DNA of 64,000 nucleotides from CAJXQU01 sp965223825 (GTDB lineage: Bacteria; Pseudomonadota; Gammaproteobacteria; CAJXQU01): assembly GCA_965223825.1 (NCBI GenBank), contig OZ245018.1, positions 992,001 through 1,056,000 of the forward strand, written 5' to 3'. Of this stretch, positions 62,636-64,000 are shown piece by piece. The notes beneath the pieces were generated by a model. It ran no database searches and was not told where the DNA came from. It worked only from the letters and a program-made list of their open reading frames with translations. The position numbers were made by a program, and so were the translations under genes. The first letter of the stretch is position 1. Each line of letters begins with the position of its first letter.

Positions 62636-64000
62636 CTACCAGTTGATCGTTGCAACCAGCCCGACAACGCGTGGATCGCCGTATATGGCGTTGCCATAGT
62701 TACTCGTTGAGTTGAAACGCTCTATACGATACTCCTTGTCGAGAAGGTTATTTGCAAAGAGGTAGACTCCCCATTGATCTTGCTCATAGCCGACCTTTAC
62801 GTTGACGAGTGTGTAGGCGTCAAGTTCTGTATCTGCAATACCAAGTCGATCTGCTCCTTTGCTAGCGTAGGAGAGGTTGCCGTTTGCAAACCATCCGTTT
62901 GAGAAGCGATACGTACTTGCGACGTTGGCTGTCCAGTCTCGTGCAAACTGAAATTCCTGTCCTGAATAATCAATGCCATTACTGGTAAATTCATCAAACT
63001 CGGTCTTCGCGTAACCAATTCCGCCCAATAGGGTCCAATTTGGGTTGAGGGTGTAGTGAGTTTCAAGTTCGAAACCATAAATATGCGACTGACCTGCGTT
63101 CTCAATAGTTTGATCGAGTGGATGAATCGCACCGGCTGAAGCAATAGTGACTTGTTGATCTTTCCAGTCTGTATAAAACACATTCGCATTGATCAACAGT
63201 TGTTCGTCGAATAATTGTGCTCGAAGAGAACCTTCGTAATGTGTTGTAAATTCTTCATCATACGCACTGACCTGACCCCGAATTGGGTTGGTTGAAACGC
63301 CGCCAGGACGATAGCCGCGTTGAACCACGAAGCCCGTTGATAAGGTATCAGACCAGAGGTAATTTAAGCCTAATTTGGGCAGTAGGTTAAATGAGCTTTT
63401 GTCACCTTCAGAAAGGCCAGGCCCGATTAAACCCGCGAGCCCTGCATCAATGGTTGGATCATAAAATCCATAAGAAATGGCACGTGCGATCGTGGTGGAT
63501 ACATCACTCTCACGTTTTTCGTGATCAGCACGTAATCCTGCTAGTAAGATGAGTTTGTCTGTCAGCTTAAAATCCACATCGGCAAATAGTGCAGCCGTTG
63601 TGAACTCTTCTTCCGTTGATACGCCTGAATTTAACAGGAGTGGAAATGGTATTCCTGGGAAGCCCAAGCTGACGTTGTTAGTGAAATATTGATCATCCAG
63701 CTTTCCCTTCGCAAAATACAAGCCCACTACTGAGCGGATGCGGTTTGCCTCATAACGTATAAGCAATTCCTGATTAAAATTGTATTCGTCCGTTTGCTGT
63801 TCCAGCAATGCATCTCCGGGACTGCCATCAAAATCAGTATTACGGGCGAAATCACTATTCACATAGCCAGTATTGGATTCAAAGCTAAGGGTATCACTTA
63901 ACGGTTGTGTGTATTTGATTGAGACGGTGTTGTTATCAGTTTCCCATTCACTTGGAAAGTTTAAACGGCTCTTCCGGCCATTTTGTCGATCATCGACAGC
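62636..64000 (-). CDS. TonB-dependent receptor, N-terminus beyond window
   Basis: 455 codons are open from the right edge to a stop at 62636. The visible part is barrel strands: LLIRYEANRIRSVVGLYFAKG, LTDKLILLAGLRADHEKRES, LPKLGLNYLWSDTLSTGFVVQRGYRPGG, VNVKVGYEQDQWGVYLFANNLLDKEY and a C-terminal aromatic (VATINW). The plug domain and signal peptide are missing at the edge. The substrate is unknown; the family with RPGG and this barrel often takes up siderophores, sugars or other small molecules. Confidence 0.9.
   Translation of the reverse strand, partial: AVDDRQNGRKSRLNFPSEWETDNNTVSIKYTQPLSDTLSFESNTGYVNSDFARNTDFDGSPGDALLEQQTDEYNFNQELLIRYEANRIRSVVGLYFAKGKLDDQYFTNNVSLGFPGIPFPLLLNSGVSTEEEFTTAALFADVDFKLTDKLILLAGLRADHEKRESDVSTTIARAISYGFYDPTIDAGLAGLIGPGLSEGDKSSFNLLPKLGLNYLWSDTLSTGFVVQRGYRPGGVSTNPIRGQVSAYDEEFTTHYEGSLRAQLFDEQLLINANVFYTDWKDQQVTIASAGAIHPLDQTIENAGQSHIYGFELETHYTLNPNWTLLGGIGYAKTEFDEFTSNGIDYSGQEFQFARDWTANVASTYRFSNGWFANGNLSYASKGADRLGIADTELDAYTLVNVKVGYEQDQWGVYLFANNLLDKEYRIERFNSTSNYGNAIYGDPRVVGLVATINW

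Overview
The window reads as a chromosomal segment of an aquatic or marine-type gammaproteobacterium of moderate GC content. The basis is a gammaproteobacterial type II secretion operon, rmlBACD plus ABC-exported surface polysaccharide genes, aspC next to uvrB, a MACPF/lectin cluster and Fur-type iron uptake loci. I do not name a genus. Genes are densely packed, with many 4-base ATGA overlaps, and GATC is conspicuously frequent in most of the core-like genes. No insertion sequence, integrase, CRISPR array or rRNA is visible.

Layout. (1) 1-10029, minus strand: a type II secretion operon gspE-F-I-J-K-L-M-N-like. It runs into a small secreted I9/propeptide-like protein and a large secreted subtilisin that leaves the window at base 1. 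The pseudopilin genes gspG and gspH are absent from their usual place between gspF and gspI. (2) 10314-34448: a surface polysaccharide region. Plus-strand genes encode an ABC-2 exporter (Wzm/Wzt), a sulfotransferase-GT2-GT4 fusion, a second sulfotransferase and a large YfhO-like membrane protein. A minus-strand operon (25650 down to 18251) encodes RmlB, RmlA, RmlC, RmlD, a sugar aminotransferase, a GtrB-like transferase, a WxcM-type acetyltransferase/ketoisomerase fusion, a GNAT enzyme and GtrA; together these suggest dTDP-rhamnose and dTDP-Fuc3NAc/Qui3NAc-type sugars. A plus-strand operon (25923-34448) carries a Wzx-like flippase, a methyltransferase, two glycosyltransferases, a WecA/WbpL-type initiating transferase, a WbpM-type dehydratase and galU, and ends at a clear terminator. 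(3) 34764-38277: tRNA-Asn, an aspartate-type aminotransferase and uvrB. (4) 38305-44207: two divergent signalling giants, a CheB-CheR-PAS-receiver protein and a PAS-GGDEF-EAL protein.

(5) 44987-51402: four consecutive secreted-protein genes around a MACPF (perforin-like) protein. Its partners are a protein with a lectin-like N-terminus and a MliC lysozyme-inhibitor-like domain, a LamG/concanavalin-like protein and a short very basic protein. I consider this the most interesting, possibly undescribed system here: a candidate secreted pore-forming complex. The MACPF protein also carries three tandem NPF motifs of the kind that bind eukaryotic EH domains.

(6) 51471-56868: an aldehyde/isoquinoline-type molybdenum hydroxylase (IorB/IorA), with MocA-like and XdhC maturation factors in one operon and a divergent LysR regulator. 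(7) 57380-64000: iron acquisition. A promoter covered by a perfect Fur-type palindrome drives a 39-aa protein, a small membrane protein, a PepSY membrane protein and a DUF3325-like protein. A TonB-dependent siderophore receptor faces it, with its own Fur-like box and terminator, and a second TonB-dependent receptor runs off the right edge.

Limits: all family calls are from reading the sequence by eye without database searches; domain boundaries are approximate.
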